A stretch of DNA of 64,000 nt from Sphingosinicella sp. BN140058 (GTDB lineage Bacteria > Pseudomonadota > Alphaproteobacteria > Sphingomonadales > Sphingomonadaceae): the NCBI RefSeq assembly GCF_004135585.1, contig NZ_CP035501.1, positions 4,783,501 through 4,847,500 of the forward strand, read 5' to 3'. Under the pieces are notes generated by a model. The model was not told the DNA's origin. It was given only the letters and a program-made list of their open reading frames with translations, and made no database searches. The position numbers and the translations under genes are program-made. Positions 8,809-15,740 of the stretch are shown in pieces (the stretch's first letter is position 1; the number at the start of each line of letters is the position of its first letter).

Positions 8809-9347
8809 CCGGCGCCGGCACGGCAGCACCGCCCTGGGACGTTGTCCAATGGTTCAACACCGAACGGCCGCTCGTGCTCGACGCGCTGCGCGGACGGGTG
8901 ATCGTGCTCGGTGCGTTCCAGATGCTCTGCCCAGGTTGTGTCGAGCACAGCATTCCGCAGCTGAAACGCGTCCATGACCTGTTCCCGTCAGGCGATGTGG
9001 CGGTGATCGGGCTCCACACCGTCTTCGAGCATCACGACGCGATGGGGCCGACATCCTTGCGCGCGTTCCTGCATGAATACCGCGTCGGCTTTCCGGTTGG
9101 GATCGACCGGCCCGGCGGCGGCGGCGATCCGACGCCGCTGACCATGCGCGCCTACGGCCTGCAGGGGACTCCGACGACGATTCTGATCGATCGGGATGGC
9201 CGCTTGAGGCGCCAGACCTTTGGCCATCTCTCCGACCTCCAACTCGGCGCAGAGATCATGGCGCTGATCGGTGAGGGCGCAGCAATGACCGAGCAAACCG
9301 GATCGGCGGCTAATGTCTGTTCAACGACGGGCTGCGAAATGGTGTGA
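8805..9347 (+). CDS. Thioredoxin-fold redoxin (TlpA/peroxiredoxin-like) with CPGC motif
   Basis: A 180-residue thioredoxin-fold protein: a strand RVIVLGAFQM, the active site CPGC (C42, C45), a helix with PQLKRVHDLF, a strand DVAVIGLHTVFEHH, and the cis-proline region GTPTTILIDRDGRLRR. CPGC in this context suggests a disulfide reductase or redoxin. No signal peptide is seen, so it probably works in the cytoplasm. GTG 8805 overlaps the previous stop and has GGAGAG upstream. Two further cysteines sit at the C-terminus (NVCSTTGCEMV). Its operon with a secreted protein and a divergent Cys-rich MarR suggests a thiol or metal stress response (inference). Confidence 0.8.
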   Translation: MTGAGTAAPPWDVVQWFNTERPLVLDALRGRVIVLGAFQMLCPGCVEHSIPQLKRVHDLFPSGDVAVIGLHTVFEHHDAMGPTSLRAFLHEYRVGFPVGIDRPGGGGDPTPLTMRAYGLQGTPTTILIDRDGRLRRQTFGHLSDLQLGAEIMALIGEGAAMTEQTGSAANVCSTTGCEMV

Positions 9348-9429
9348 ACCGCTCCGGCCGAACTCGGGCGGCAGCAAGGCGGAGGAGCCGACGATAAAGC
9401 GTCCCCGTCTGCTGCCGATCCAGCGCGGC

Positions 9430-9642
9430 TCAGGCCTTGTCTGCGGCGAGCGTGTGCGCCACCACCGCGTTGGCATGGCCATGGCCCATGCCGTGCTCGT
9501 TCTTCAGCATGGCGACGAGCTCCATATGTTTGGCAGGCATGTTCGCACGCACGAGCGCCTGCCACTCGGCGATCGGGCGGCCGTATTTCTTCTCGATCGA
9601 GGGGAAGTAAGAGGCAGGTCCTTTGACCGGTTCGTCCGGCAT
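9430..9642 (-). CDS. DUF4287 family small protein
   Basis: A 70-residue cytosolic protein with the DUF4287 pattern: PASYFPSIEKKYGRPIAEW in the first half, then MPAKHMELVAMLKNEHGMGHG and a short C-terminal helix. Function is unknown; the domain also occurs in tandem in some DUF5655-like proteins. ATG 9642 begins the conserved region. Its neighbours are a convergent redoxin gene and a PP2C-like gene on the same strand, which give no functional hint. Confidence 0.75.
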   Translation of the reverse strand: MPDEPVKGPASYFPSIEKKYGRPIAEWQALVRANMPAKHMELVAMLKNEHGMGHGHANAVVAHTLAADKA

Positions 9643-9734
9643 GGTTCGAAACTCCCGTGCGCAGCTTTCTGCCGGCATGATTGCGTCTATCGTCCCGAAC
9701 CGCAATGCGCTTGCGCGCTTGGGCCCGAAGTGTC

Positions 9735-10556
9735 TCAAGCCCCGATGCGCAGCCAGAGGGCGGTGGCGTCGTCGGAGGACTTGAACCGGGGATAGCGGGT
9801 GCAGGCGGTGTCGTCCTGCTCGATGGCTCTCAGCTCGACGCCGACCTGGGCGAGACCGCGGGCGCGGACCGCCGCGAACAGGCCAGCGGCGTCGAATGCG
9901 GCATAATCGTCGATCAGGGTCGCGTAGCCGTCGCTCATCAGCAGCAATTCGTCGCCGGGGGCGCAGGGCAGGTGGACGAATTCGGGCCGGATCAAAGCGG
10001 GGTCGACGCTGAGCACGCGCAGGCCAGGGCGGCCGCGGGTCGCGCGCAAATTCTCGAGGATGGGCTCGGAGCGCTTGACGCTGCCGAGACCGTGCTCGGC
10101 AAGGCTTGCGGCACGGGCGGCTTCGGCCGCACGGCCGTCCGCCGCCGGGCCAAGCCGGATCACCGTGCCGTCGCGCCACAGCAAGGCGGCGCAGTCCCCG
10201 AGCCAGCCGATCGCGAGGCCGCTTTCGCCGACGAGGATCGCAAGGGCGGAGGCGAGGGGCAATTCCCATCGGCCTTCCGGCTCCCGCCGGCGGTCGCGGC
10301 CCCAGGCGGCAAGAACGTGGGCGGCAACATCGCCGAACAGTGCCTTGATCGAGCGGGCGTGCGACGCCGCAAATGCCGCCTGCGCCTCTCCCGCAAGCCA
10401 GGCCGCGCCACCCTGCGTTCCAACCAGCCCGGCCGGGCCGAGATCGGTGGCGCCGTCGATCACCCAGGCGTGCTGGCGGGCGGCGCCGACACGGTCGTCA
10501 TTGGGCGTGCCGACATGGCCGGCGAGGCTGATCGACTGGAGCAGGTTCAGGTGCAT
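9735..10556 (-). CDS. PP2C-like serine/threonine protein phosphatase
   Basis: A 273-residue cytosolic protein with the PP2C metal-binding layout: NDDRVG, VIDGATDLG near residue 35 (metal aspartate), SALAILVGESGLAIGWLGDCAALL for the central GD motif, LLLMSDGYATLID, and SSDDATALWLRIG at the end. These match Mn/Mg-dependent phosphatases that remove phosphate from Ser/Thr, although the VIDGATD segment departs slightly from VaDGmGG. ATG 10556 (MHLNLLQS) is chosen; an in-frame start 30 bases upstream is possible. The PAS-LuxR gene lies upstream on the same strand. Confidence 0.7.
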   Translation of the reverse strand: MHLNLLQSISLAGHVGTPNDDRVGAARQHAWVIDGATDLGPAGLVGTQGGAAWLAGEAQAAFAASHARSIKALFGDVAAHVLAAWGRDRRREPEGRWELPLASALAILVGESGLAIGWLGDCAALLWRDGTVIRLGPAADGRAAEAARAASLAEHGLGSVKRSEPILENLRATRGRPGLRVLSVDPALIRPEFVHLPCAPGDELLLMSDGYATLIDDYAAFDAAGLFAAVRARGLAQVGVELRAIEQDDTACTRYPRFKSSDDATALWLRIGA

Positions 10557-10698
10557 GCGCACCGGCTTACACAGGCTTTGTGACACCGCGCATCATCAAT
10601 CGGATAGGTCCGGCAAGACGCAGCAACGGATTTGGGAAGGGTGAGCGCCGAACCGGCCCCTGAGAAGCGAACCGGGTCAAGATCGTCGATCCTGCCGC

Positions 10699-12165
10699 TC
10701 ACCCACGCGTTCCCATGCCGCGTTCGCGACCCCAAACGACGGCGCCGCTGCGCCGATTGACGCCGATCTTGGCGTAGAGCCTGGCGACGTGATTGCGCAC
10801 CGTGTTGCGCGCGATCCCGAGGCGCTCGGCGATCGCATCGTCGTCCAGATCGTCGCAGATCAGATCGAGGATCTCGCGCTCCCGGGGACTGAGCTCGATC
10901 GCGGCCGCGCGAGTCTCGGGGCGACGCAGGGTCGCCAGCTTGTCGAGGATGGCGTGGCTGAGCCAGCTCGCGTCCTTCATCACCTCGTCGATCGCGTCGG
11001 CGAGTTCGGCTTCGCTGCGCCGGCGCTCGGTAACGTCCTGGTAAAGCCAGAGCACGCAGGGTGCGCCCTCGACGCTGATCGTTTCCGCCGACACGGTGCA
11101 GTCGACGGGAACGCCGTTCCGCGACACCAGGCGCCCGTCCGCGTTGCGGATGCTTCCCTGTTCGCTCAGTGCTCGTTCGAGCGCCTCGCGGCGTGTGGAA
11201 CTTTCCCAAAGCTGCAAGTCATGGGCGGTGCGGCCGACGGCGTCGTCGCCGCCATAGTCGGTGAGGCGTCGGAATGCGGCATTGACCCTGGAGATGCGGT
11301 GATCGGCGTCGCGGGTCACCATCATCGCCACCGGGGCCATTTCGAACACGGCGGCCAAGTGCTGCTCGCTGGCGGCGAGCGCCGCCTCCGCCTGACGCCT
11401 CGGCTCGAGATCGGCGAAGGTGAGAAGAAGCGCATCCTCCTCGGTCACGTCGATCGGCTGTCCCGCGAACAGCACCAACCGCCGCGACCCGTCGGCGGTG
11501 AGCAGCTCCGATGTGGATTGCGGCACGACCTCACCGGCGTCGACCCGCTGCCTGAACCCCTCCGCGTCGGAGACGGATCCGAGCAGATCCAGCCCGAACA
11601 GGGTCTTGCCCTTGAGCTGCTCCGGAGTGAAGCCGGTAAGTGCGATGAAGCCGGGATTGGCCTCGATGATCCGCTGGTCGCTAAGCCGGACGACGATCGC
11701 GGGCGCAGGATTGGCGTTGAACATCGCCTTGAAGCGGACCTCGGCATCGAACTGCTCGGAAATGTCGGTGATGACGAGGGCAAGATAGTCCGGATCGCCG
11801 CCGTCCACATCCATGACGACGTCGCGCACCTGATGGACCCATCGCACCTGATCGTCACCCGCCGGGGACACCTGGACGATCAGATCGGGGAAACTATCGC
11901 CTGCCAGGAGGCGGAAGAGCGGATATTCGCGGTGCTTGAGCGGACGATGCTCGCGTGACCGCAATGCGAAACGCTGCGCATAATCTTCGGCGGTCGTCCC
12001 GAGAGCTTCGAGCGTTCGAACGCCGTGCATGCGCAGCGCCGCGTCATTGGCACTGAGGATGGTGCCTGCGAGATCGATCAGAATCACCCCGTCGAGCAGC
12101 TGGGCCATAAGCTGCTCGAGGTGGCGCAAAGTCGGCTGGTGGCGGACGGGAGACGAAGGCGGCAT
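10699..12165 (-). CDS. Triple-PAS LuxR-type transcriptional regulator
   Basis: A 488-residue soluble regulator with three PAS domains (about 12-135, 145-260, 268-385) and a C-terminal LuxR/FixJ HTH (about 422-480). The PAS segments show DLAGTILSANDAALRMHG, EANPGFIALTGFTPEQL and VNAAFRRLTDYGGDDAVG. The HTH contains LSPREREILDLICDDLDDDAIAERLG split by a turn, then NTVRNHVARLYAKIGVNRR. No receiver domain or kinase is present, so it probably senses a ligand, light or redox directly. It is divergent from the stress-type membrane protein gene at 12327. Confidence 0.85.
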   Translation of the reverse strand: MPPSSPVRHQPTLRHLEQLMAQLLDGVILIDLAGTILSANDAALRMHGVRTLEALGTTAEDYAQRFALRSREHRPLKHREYPLFRLLAGDSFPDLIVQVSPAGDDQVRWVHQVRDVVMDVDGGDPDYLALVITDISEQFDAEVRFKAMFNANPAPAIVVRLSDQRIIEANPGFIALTGFTPEQLKGKTLFGLDLLGSVSDAEGFRQRVDAGEVVPQSTSELLTADGSRRLVLFAGQPIDVTEEDALLLTFADLEPRRQAEAALAASEQHLAAVFEMAPVAMMVTRDADHRISRVNAAFRRLTDYGGDDAVGRTAHDLQLWESSTRREALERALSEQGSIRNADGRLVSRNGVPVDCTVSAETISVEGAPCVLWLYQDVTERRRSEAELADAIDEVMKDASWLSHAILDKLATLRRPETRAAAIELSPREREILDLICDDLDDDAIAERLGIARNTVRNHVARLYAKIGVNRRSGAVVWGRERGMGTRG

Positions 12166-12326
12166 CGAGGCTAAGCGCTCGACTTCAGCTGCTGTTCCGG
12201 CGGAGAATACCAGCGGCCCTGGTGCTGTGGCACTACATCCGTGGGCTGACGATCCTGCCTGCCATGAACATTCGATCGAGGGCGCCCGTTTCCACCGCCA
12301 TCACGCACCATGCGAAGGGAACATTC

Positions 12327-12596
12327 ATGGGCATCATTCTGCTTCTTGTCGTCGGTGGTCTGATCGGCTGGGTTGCGAGCCTGATCATGCGCACCGACGG
12401 GCAACAGGGGATCATCCTCAATGTCGTCGTCGGCATCGTCGGGGCTCTGCTCGCCGGCTTCATCGTCACCCCGCTGATCGGCGGCGCGCCGATCACCAGC
12501 GGCGAGCTCAGCATCCAGTCCGTCCTCGTGTCGCTGATCGGCGCGGTCGTGCTGCTCGCGATCGTCAACCTTTTTCGCCGCGGGTCGGTTCGTTGA
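12327..12596 (+). CDS. GlsB/YeaQ/YmgE family stress-response membrane protein
   Basis: An 89-residue protein with three hydrophobic segments and the transglycosylase-associated signature: IGWVASLIMRTDGQQGI, NVVVGIVGALLAGFI and VSLIGAVVLLAIVNLFRR. Family members are small inner-membrane proteins often induced by stress; their biochemical role is unclear. GAAGGGA precedes ATG 12327. The next gene, encoding another stress-type protein, starts 17 bases after the stop, so the two probably form an operon. The divergent PAS-LuxR gene could be the regulator (inference). Confidence 0.85.
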   Translation: MGIILLLVVGGLIGWVASLIMRTDGQQGIILNVVVGIVGALLAGFIVTPLIGGAPITSGELSIQSVLVSLIGAVVLLAIVNLFRRGSVR

Positions 12597-12613
12597 TTTC
12601 TGGAGACAAGATC

Positions 12614-13147
12614 ATGAGCAAGCATCTGGCCTCGGCCATCTTCGACAGCCACGCCGAAGCGGAACGCGCGATCGCGGAGCTGCGCAGCGCCGGCGTTCCC
12701 GATCGGGCGCTCTCGGTCGTTACCGGTGCCGACGGCCTGCCCGACGGTCCGGAGGGCAGCGATGATGCATCGCACGCGCACCACGGCAACGTACTGCGCG
12801 GGATCCTGGGCGGCGGTGCGCTCGGCGCCGGGCTGGGGGTGGCGGCGCTTGCGATCCCCGGCGTCGGCCCGCTGGTCGCCGCGGGGGCGATCGCCGCCTC
12901 CGCCGTACCAGGTGCGATGGCGATCGGTGCTGCCGCCGGCGCCGCTGCGGGAACCCTGAACGAGACCCTGATGAAGCATGGCATCGATCAGGAAGACGCC
13001 GATTATTACGGCGAACGCCTCGGCCGGGGCGGGATCCTCGTGTCCGTGGACTCCGCCGCCGCTGACCTTGCTCCCGAAACCGCGAGCGACATCCTGTACC
13101 GTAACGGCGGCCACAGCTCGCGGCGGTCGCGCGTGTCGACCCTGTAA
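12614..13147 (+). CDS. General-stress-protein-like protein with Gly/Ala-rich hydrophobic centre
   Basis: A 177-residue protein. The first 40 residues (ASAIFDSHAEAERAIAELRSAG, in two halves) form the ferredoxin-like strand-helix pattern of YflT-type general stress proteins. A His/Asp-rich linker follows, then a long Gly/Ala hydrophobic stretch (about 72-125) and a second alpha-beta half (LGRGGILVSVDS). GGAGACAAG precedes ATG 12614. It forms a likely operon with the GlsB-type gene. The stop codon lies in a 17-base tandem duplication and is followed by a strong terminator. Function is inferred only from family resemblance. Confidence 0.7.
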   Translation: MSKHLASAIFDSHAEAERAIAELRSAGVPDRALSVVTGADGLPDGPEGSDDASHAHHGNVLRGILGGGALGAGLGVAALAIPGVGPLVAAGAIAASAVPGAMAIGAAAGAAAGTLNETLMKHGIDQEDADYYGERLGRGGILVSVDSAAADLAPETASDILYRNGGHSSRRSRVSTL

Positions 13148-13168
13148 GCGTATCGACCTTGTAAGCGT
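13136..13168 (+). repeat. 17-base tandem duplication at the stop codon of the stress gene
   Basis: TCGACCCTGTAAGCGT (13136-13151) recurs as TCGACCTTGTAAGCGT (13153-13168), 15 of 16 identical. The real stop TAA (13145-13147) lies in the first copy; the second copy carries a downstream TAA. It is probably a replication-slippage product with no coding effect. Confidence 0.7.
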
Positions 13169-13171
13169 GCC

Positions 13172-13207
13172 GGCCGGGCGACATTCGTGTCGCTCGGCCA
13201 CTTTTTT
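13172..13207 (+). terminator. Rho-independent terminator
   Basis: A stem of about 12 bp (13172-13183 with 13188-13199, one G-U pair) is closed by a stable TTCG loop. CA and six T residues (13202-13207) follow. It directly follows the 12327-13147 operon and is a textbook intrinsic terminator. Confidence 0.85.
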
Positions 13208-13459
13208 CACGCGCACCCTTCGACAGCGGCGGACCTGTGTCCGCGACAAACAGGTCGCTTTGGCAAGATCAGCTTGCGAGGGCCTGCAGCCGCACCGCAG
13301 CCGCTTTGGACGCTTCCGGCTACCTTTGACCGAACTTTTCAGGGTCACGGGCGCAGCGACGTCAGACTGCTGCGGACCGCCAAGCACGCAGGAGCCTACG
13401 GAATGCTACGGATTTCCGGCGTTACCAACTCGTGACCAGAAGTATGCGATCAGAAGCGC
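13208..13459. other. Intergenic stretch without a recognisable gene
   Basis: Together with the terminator, 13148-13459 is free of supported genes. No clear sigma-70 promoter or RNA gene is seen. A loose resemblance to a general-stress (EcfG-type) promoter at 13400-13423 is too weak to call. Confidence 0.5.
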
Positions 13460-13651
13460 ATGGAACGCGCTTATCTCATCGGTTCGATCATTGCGGCCGG
13501 CAGCACCGGATCGATGGATCTGCTCGTCGACAATCCGCTGTGGCCGGCGCTGTTTTCGGCATTGCTCGCGATCCTGCTGATGCGGCGGGCGCTGCGCCAG
13601 GTGTCGCCGTTCATCGCCAGCCCAGCCGAGGCCGGTCGCAAGGGCCGCTAG
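13460..13651 (+). CDS. Small membrane protein, hypothetical
   Basis: A possible 63-residue protein with one hydrophobic segment (LWPALFSALLAILLMRRAL) after a Gly/Ser-rich start and a basic C-terminus. AGAAGC lies shortly upstream of ATG 13460, a weak ribosome binding site. The membrane segment followed by positive residues suggests a single-pass inner-membrane protein. No family is recognised; it could be spurious. Confidence 0.4.
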   Translation: MERAYLIGSIIAAGSTGSMDLLVDNPLWPALFSALLAILLMRRALRQVSPFIASPAEAGRKGR

Positions 13652-13770
13652 GCGGGTCTTCCTTCCGCCTGCGTGCGGGGGCAGCGGCTGCGGCCGCGCT
13701 TCGGGACAAAAGGCGTTCAGCGCTTCAACCGGCAGGCGTGCGCCGCAACGGCCTTCGCGACCGTGCGACG

Positions 13771-14259
13771 CTAATCCGTATGATGTCCCCGTTTAGGGCG
13801 CTCAGGCGGCGGGTGATCGGCGGCCTGCTGGAGCTCCCGGGTCAGGGCCGCAGCGTCGTCCGGCCGGCCGTGAAATGCCGCCGGCGTGTTCTGGAAGAGT
13901 TCGATCTTCCAGGCTCCATTGTGCCTGTGGGCAACGAGCGACTGGATGGCGTTGACCTCGGGCTTGATCTGCCGTGCGCCGGGCGGGATCATTCCGGCGA
14001 CGGCGCGCAACAGCAGCGCGTCGGAGCCGATCGCGCGAATTTCGCGGACGATCGTTACGAAACGGGCGGTCGGATGGTCCCTGAAGATCGGGGCGAGCGC
14101 CGCTTCGATCGCGTGCGGGCCGTCGAAGGCGCTGCCGTCGAAGCCGATCTGGCTTCCATGCGGCGCGTAGAGGGCGGCCATGGCCCCTGCGTCACGTTCA
14201 TTCCAGGCGCCGATCAGGGATTCATACAGAGCAAGGACCGGGCCACGCTCGTCTGTCAT
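13771..14259 (-). CDS. SnoaL/DUF4440-like (SgcJ-type) protein
   Basis: A 162-residue protein of the NTF2-like cone fold: VLALYESLIGAWNERDAGAM in the first helix, ALYAPHGSQIGFDGSAFDG, HAIEAALAPIFRDH, then strands ending in HNGAWKIELFQNTPAAFHGR. This matches SgcJ/EcaC and SnoaL-like proteins, which include enzymes and small ligand binders; no activity can be assigned. ATG 14259 (MTDERG) has GGAGG upstream, better than an in-frame start 39 bases earlier. The C-terminal tail is basic and low-complexity. The broken FGE-like gene lies farther upstream on the same strand. Confidence 0.7.
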   Translation of the reverse strand: MTDERGPVLALYESLIGAWNERDAGAMAALYAPHGSQIGFDGSAFDGPHAIEAALAPIFRDHPTARFVTIVREIRAIGSDALLLRAVAGMIPPGARQIKPEVNAIQSLVAHRHNGAWKIELFQNTPAAFHGRPDDAAALTRELQQAADHPPPERPKRGHHTD

Positions 14260-14365
14260 TTCCAGGCCTCCTCCTTTGTCCGGGTTGCTGCGCTGCACGG
14301 GCCGCGGGTTCGATGCGAGAACAGCGCGCTACGCCCGGGTGCGGATGCGGTGCGTGCGCCATTCG

Positions 14366-15406
14366 TCATCGCCCGAGGTCGCGCGCGATCCTGAACCCGG
14401 TGTCGTTCCGCCTCGCCTCGGCACCAAGCCCGATGGTTCGCCGGGCGGCGCGCAGGTCGATGGGATAGTCGTCCCAGGACCCGCCGCGAGTCCGGTGCTT
14501 TTCACAGTTCGGCCGTGACGATGGGGTGCCGTCCGAGGCGAGATGCTCGTAGGCGCCCTCCCGGTAGCAATCGTCGACCCATTCCCAGACATTGCCGAGC
14601 ATGTCGTGCAGCCCGAATGCATTGGCCTCGAACTGGCCGACCGGGGCAGTGAAGCCGAACCCGTCCGTGCAGTCCAGCAGCCTCGCACCCGGTTCGCCTT
14701 CCGCCTGTGCGACGGCGATCGCCTGCGACCAAGCGGGCAGGGTGGTGACGAGGCTGCGGTCTCCGCCATTGGCGTATCGGCACGTGGCATCCTGCACGTC
14801 GCTCTAGAAGAAGGCGCTCGTTGTTCCGGCGCGCGCCGCATATTCCCATTCGGCTTCGCGCAGGAGCCGGTACGGCTGGCGCGATTTCGACGCGATCCAC
14901 GCCGCATAATCCCGCGCATCATGCCAAGCCACGCAGACGACCGGATGGTCGTCGCTCTGGGCGAAGCCGGGATTGATCCAGGACGCGGTAGGCACCGGAT
15001 CCCAATTGCCATTGCGCCCGTCGCCATGGGTGTCGCAGCCGGGTCGCACCTTGCGCCGGGTCGCGGTGACGAATTCGCGGAACTGCCGCCTGGTCACTTC
15101 CGTCTCGCTGACGGCGAGCCCGCGGATCTGCAGCTCTCTTTGCGGGCCTTCATTGCGGTGCCGCCCGACTTCGGTCTCCGGCGATCCGATCGCGAGCCGT
15201 CCCGCGGGAAGGGCGACCATGGCGGGGCAATCACGGCAATCACGGAAGGTCTGGGGCGACGACGCGGCCGCGACGGCTGGAGCGCCGAGGCCGGCGACCA
15301 GCGCAAGGAGCGCCGCCGCGAGGCGGAGAGGCGTCAGAGCATGACCCCGCTTGTGGTAGCGGGAGGGGATCCACTTGGCGCGATCCGGTGCGCCCATGCC
15401 GTTCAT
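14366..15406 (-). pseudogene. Formylglycine-generating-enzyme (SUMF1)-like protein interrupted by an amber codon
   Basis: A single reading frame of 346 codons is broken only by TAG (plus-strand CTA at 14804-14806). The first 200 residues carry a signal peptide and the FGE-fold start: MVALPAGRLAIGS, VSETEVTRRQFREF, HPVVCVAWHDARDYAAWI, LLREAEWEYAARAGT. After the stop the same frame continues with [31 protein letters not shown] and [11 protein letters not shown], the FGE C-terminus. The stop stands where relatives usually have Trp (FFW), so TGG to TAG is the simplest explanation. Secreted members activate sulfatases or act as nonenzymatic surface proteins. AGGAG precedes ATG 15406. A sequencing error or readthrough cannot be excluded. 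Confidence 0.8.
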
Positions 15407-15740
15407 GACATCGCTCCTCGTCCCGGTTGCGTCGGCGTACCGTCCGAACGGCGCCCTTGGCAGCCTCCAATACTAGTGGATTTTGGTGCGCGGCGCGCGA
15501 GAAATCTCGTTGTTCACCGGCGTTCGCGCGGTTGCGTCGAGGTGCTGCCGAAGCGTTCGGCGACAGAGGAACCGCCCGAACAAGAAGGTCGTGGCCGCGG
15601 GTGGCACCGAGGTTCAGTCTCCTGGTGGCGTGCGGATATTCACTCAGAAGAGAATTAGTGTTGCGGAAGAGATCGCTTTCCTGCATCTTTCCGGAACGTG
15701 CCGAAGAGCGCGGCTGGAGAGAGAAGCAAGGGAGGGTGTC
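15407..15740. other. Divergent promoter region, no gene
   Basis: This 334-base stretch separates the FGE-like gene (minus) from the TonB receptor gene (plus). It should hold both promoters. I see no clear -35/-10 pair, riboswitch or RNA gene, only moderately AT-rich patches near 15650 and an AGGGAGGG ribosome binding site for the receptor at about 15729-15736. Confidence 0.5.

Noticed and set aside
13400..13423. GGAAT-N15-CGTT as an EcfG-type stress promoter
   Set aside because: The -35 differs from GGAAC and the spacing is one to two bases short; the gene behind it is itself doubtful.
14366..14797. Separate gene starting after the amber codon of the FGE-like gene
   Set aside because: The frame is the same as the upstream half, it begins in mid-domain, and has no ribosome binding site; it is the rest of a broken gene.
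14804..14806. Programmed amber readthrough or pyrrolysine use
   Set aside because: No pylTSBCD or other recoding signal is visible and a Trp to stop change explains the data.
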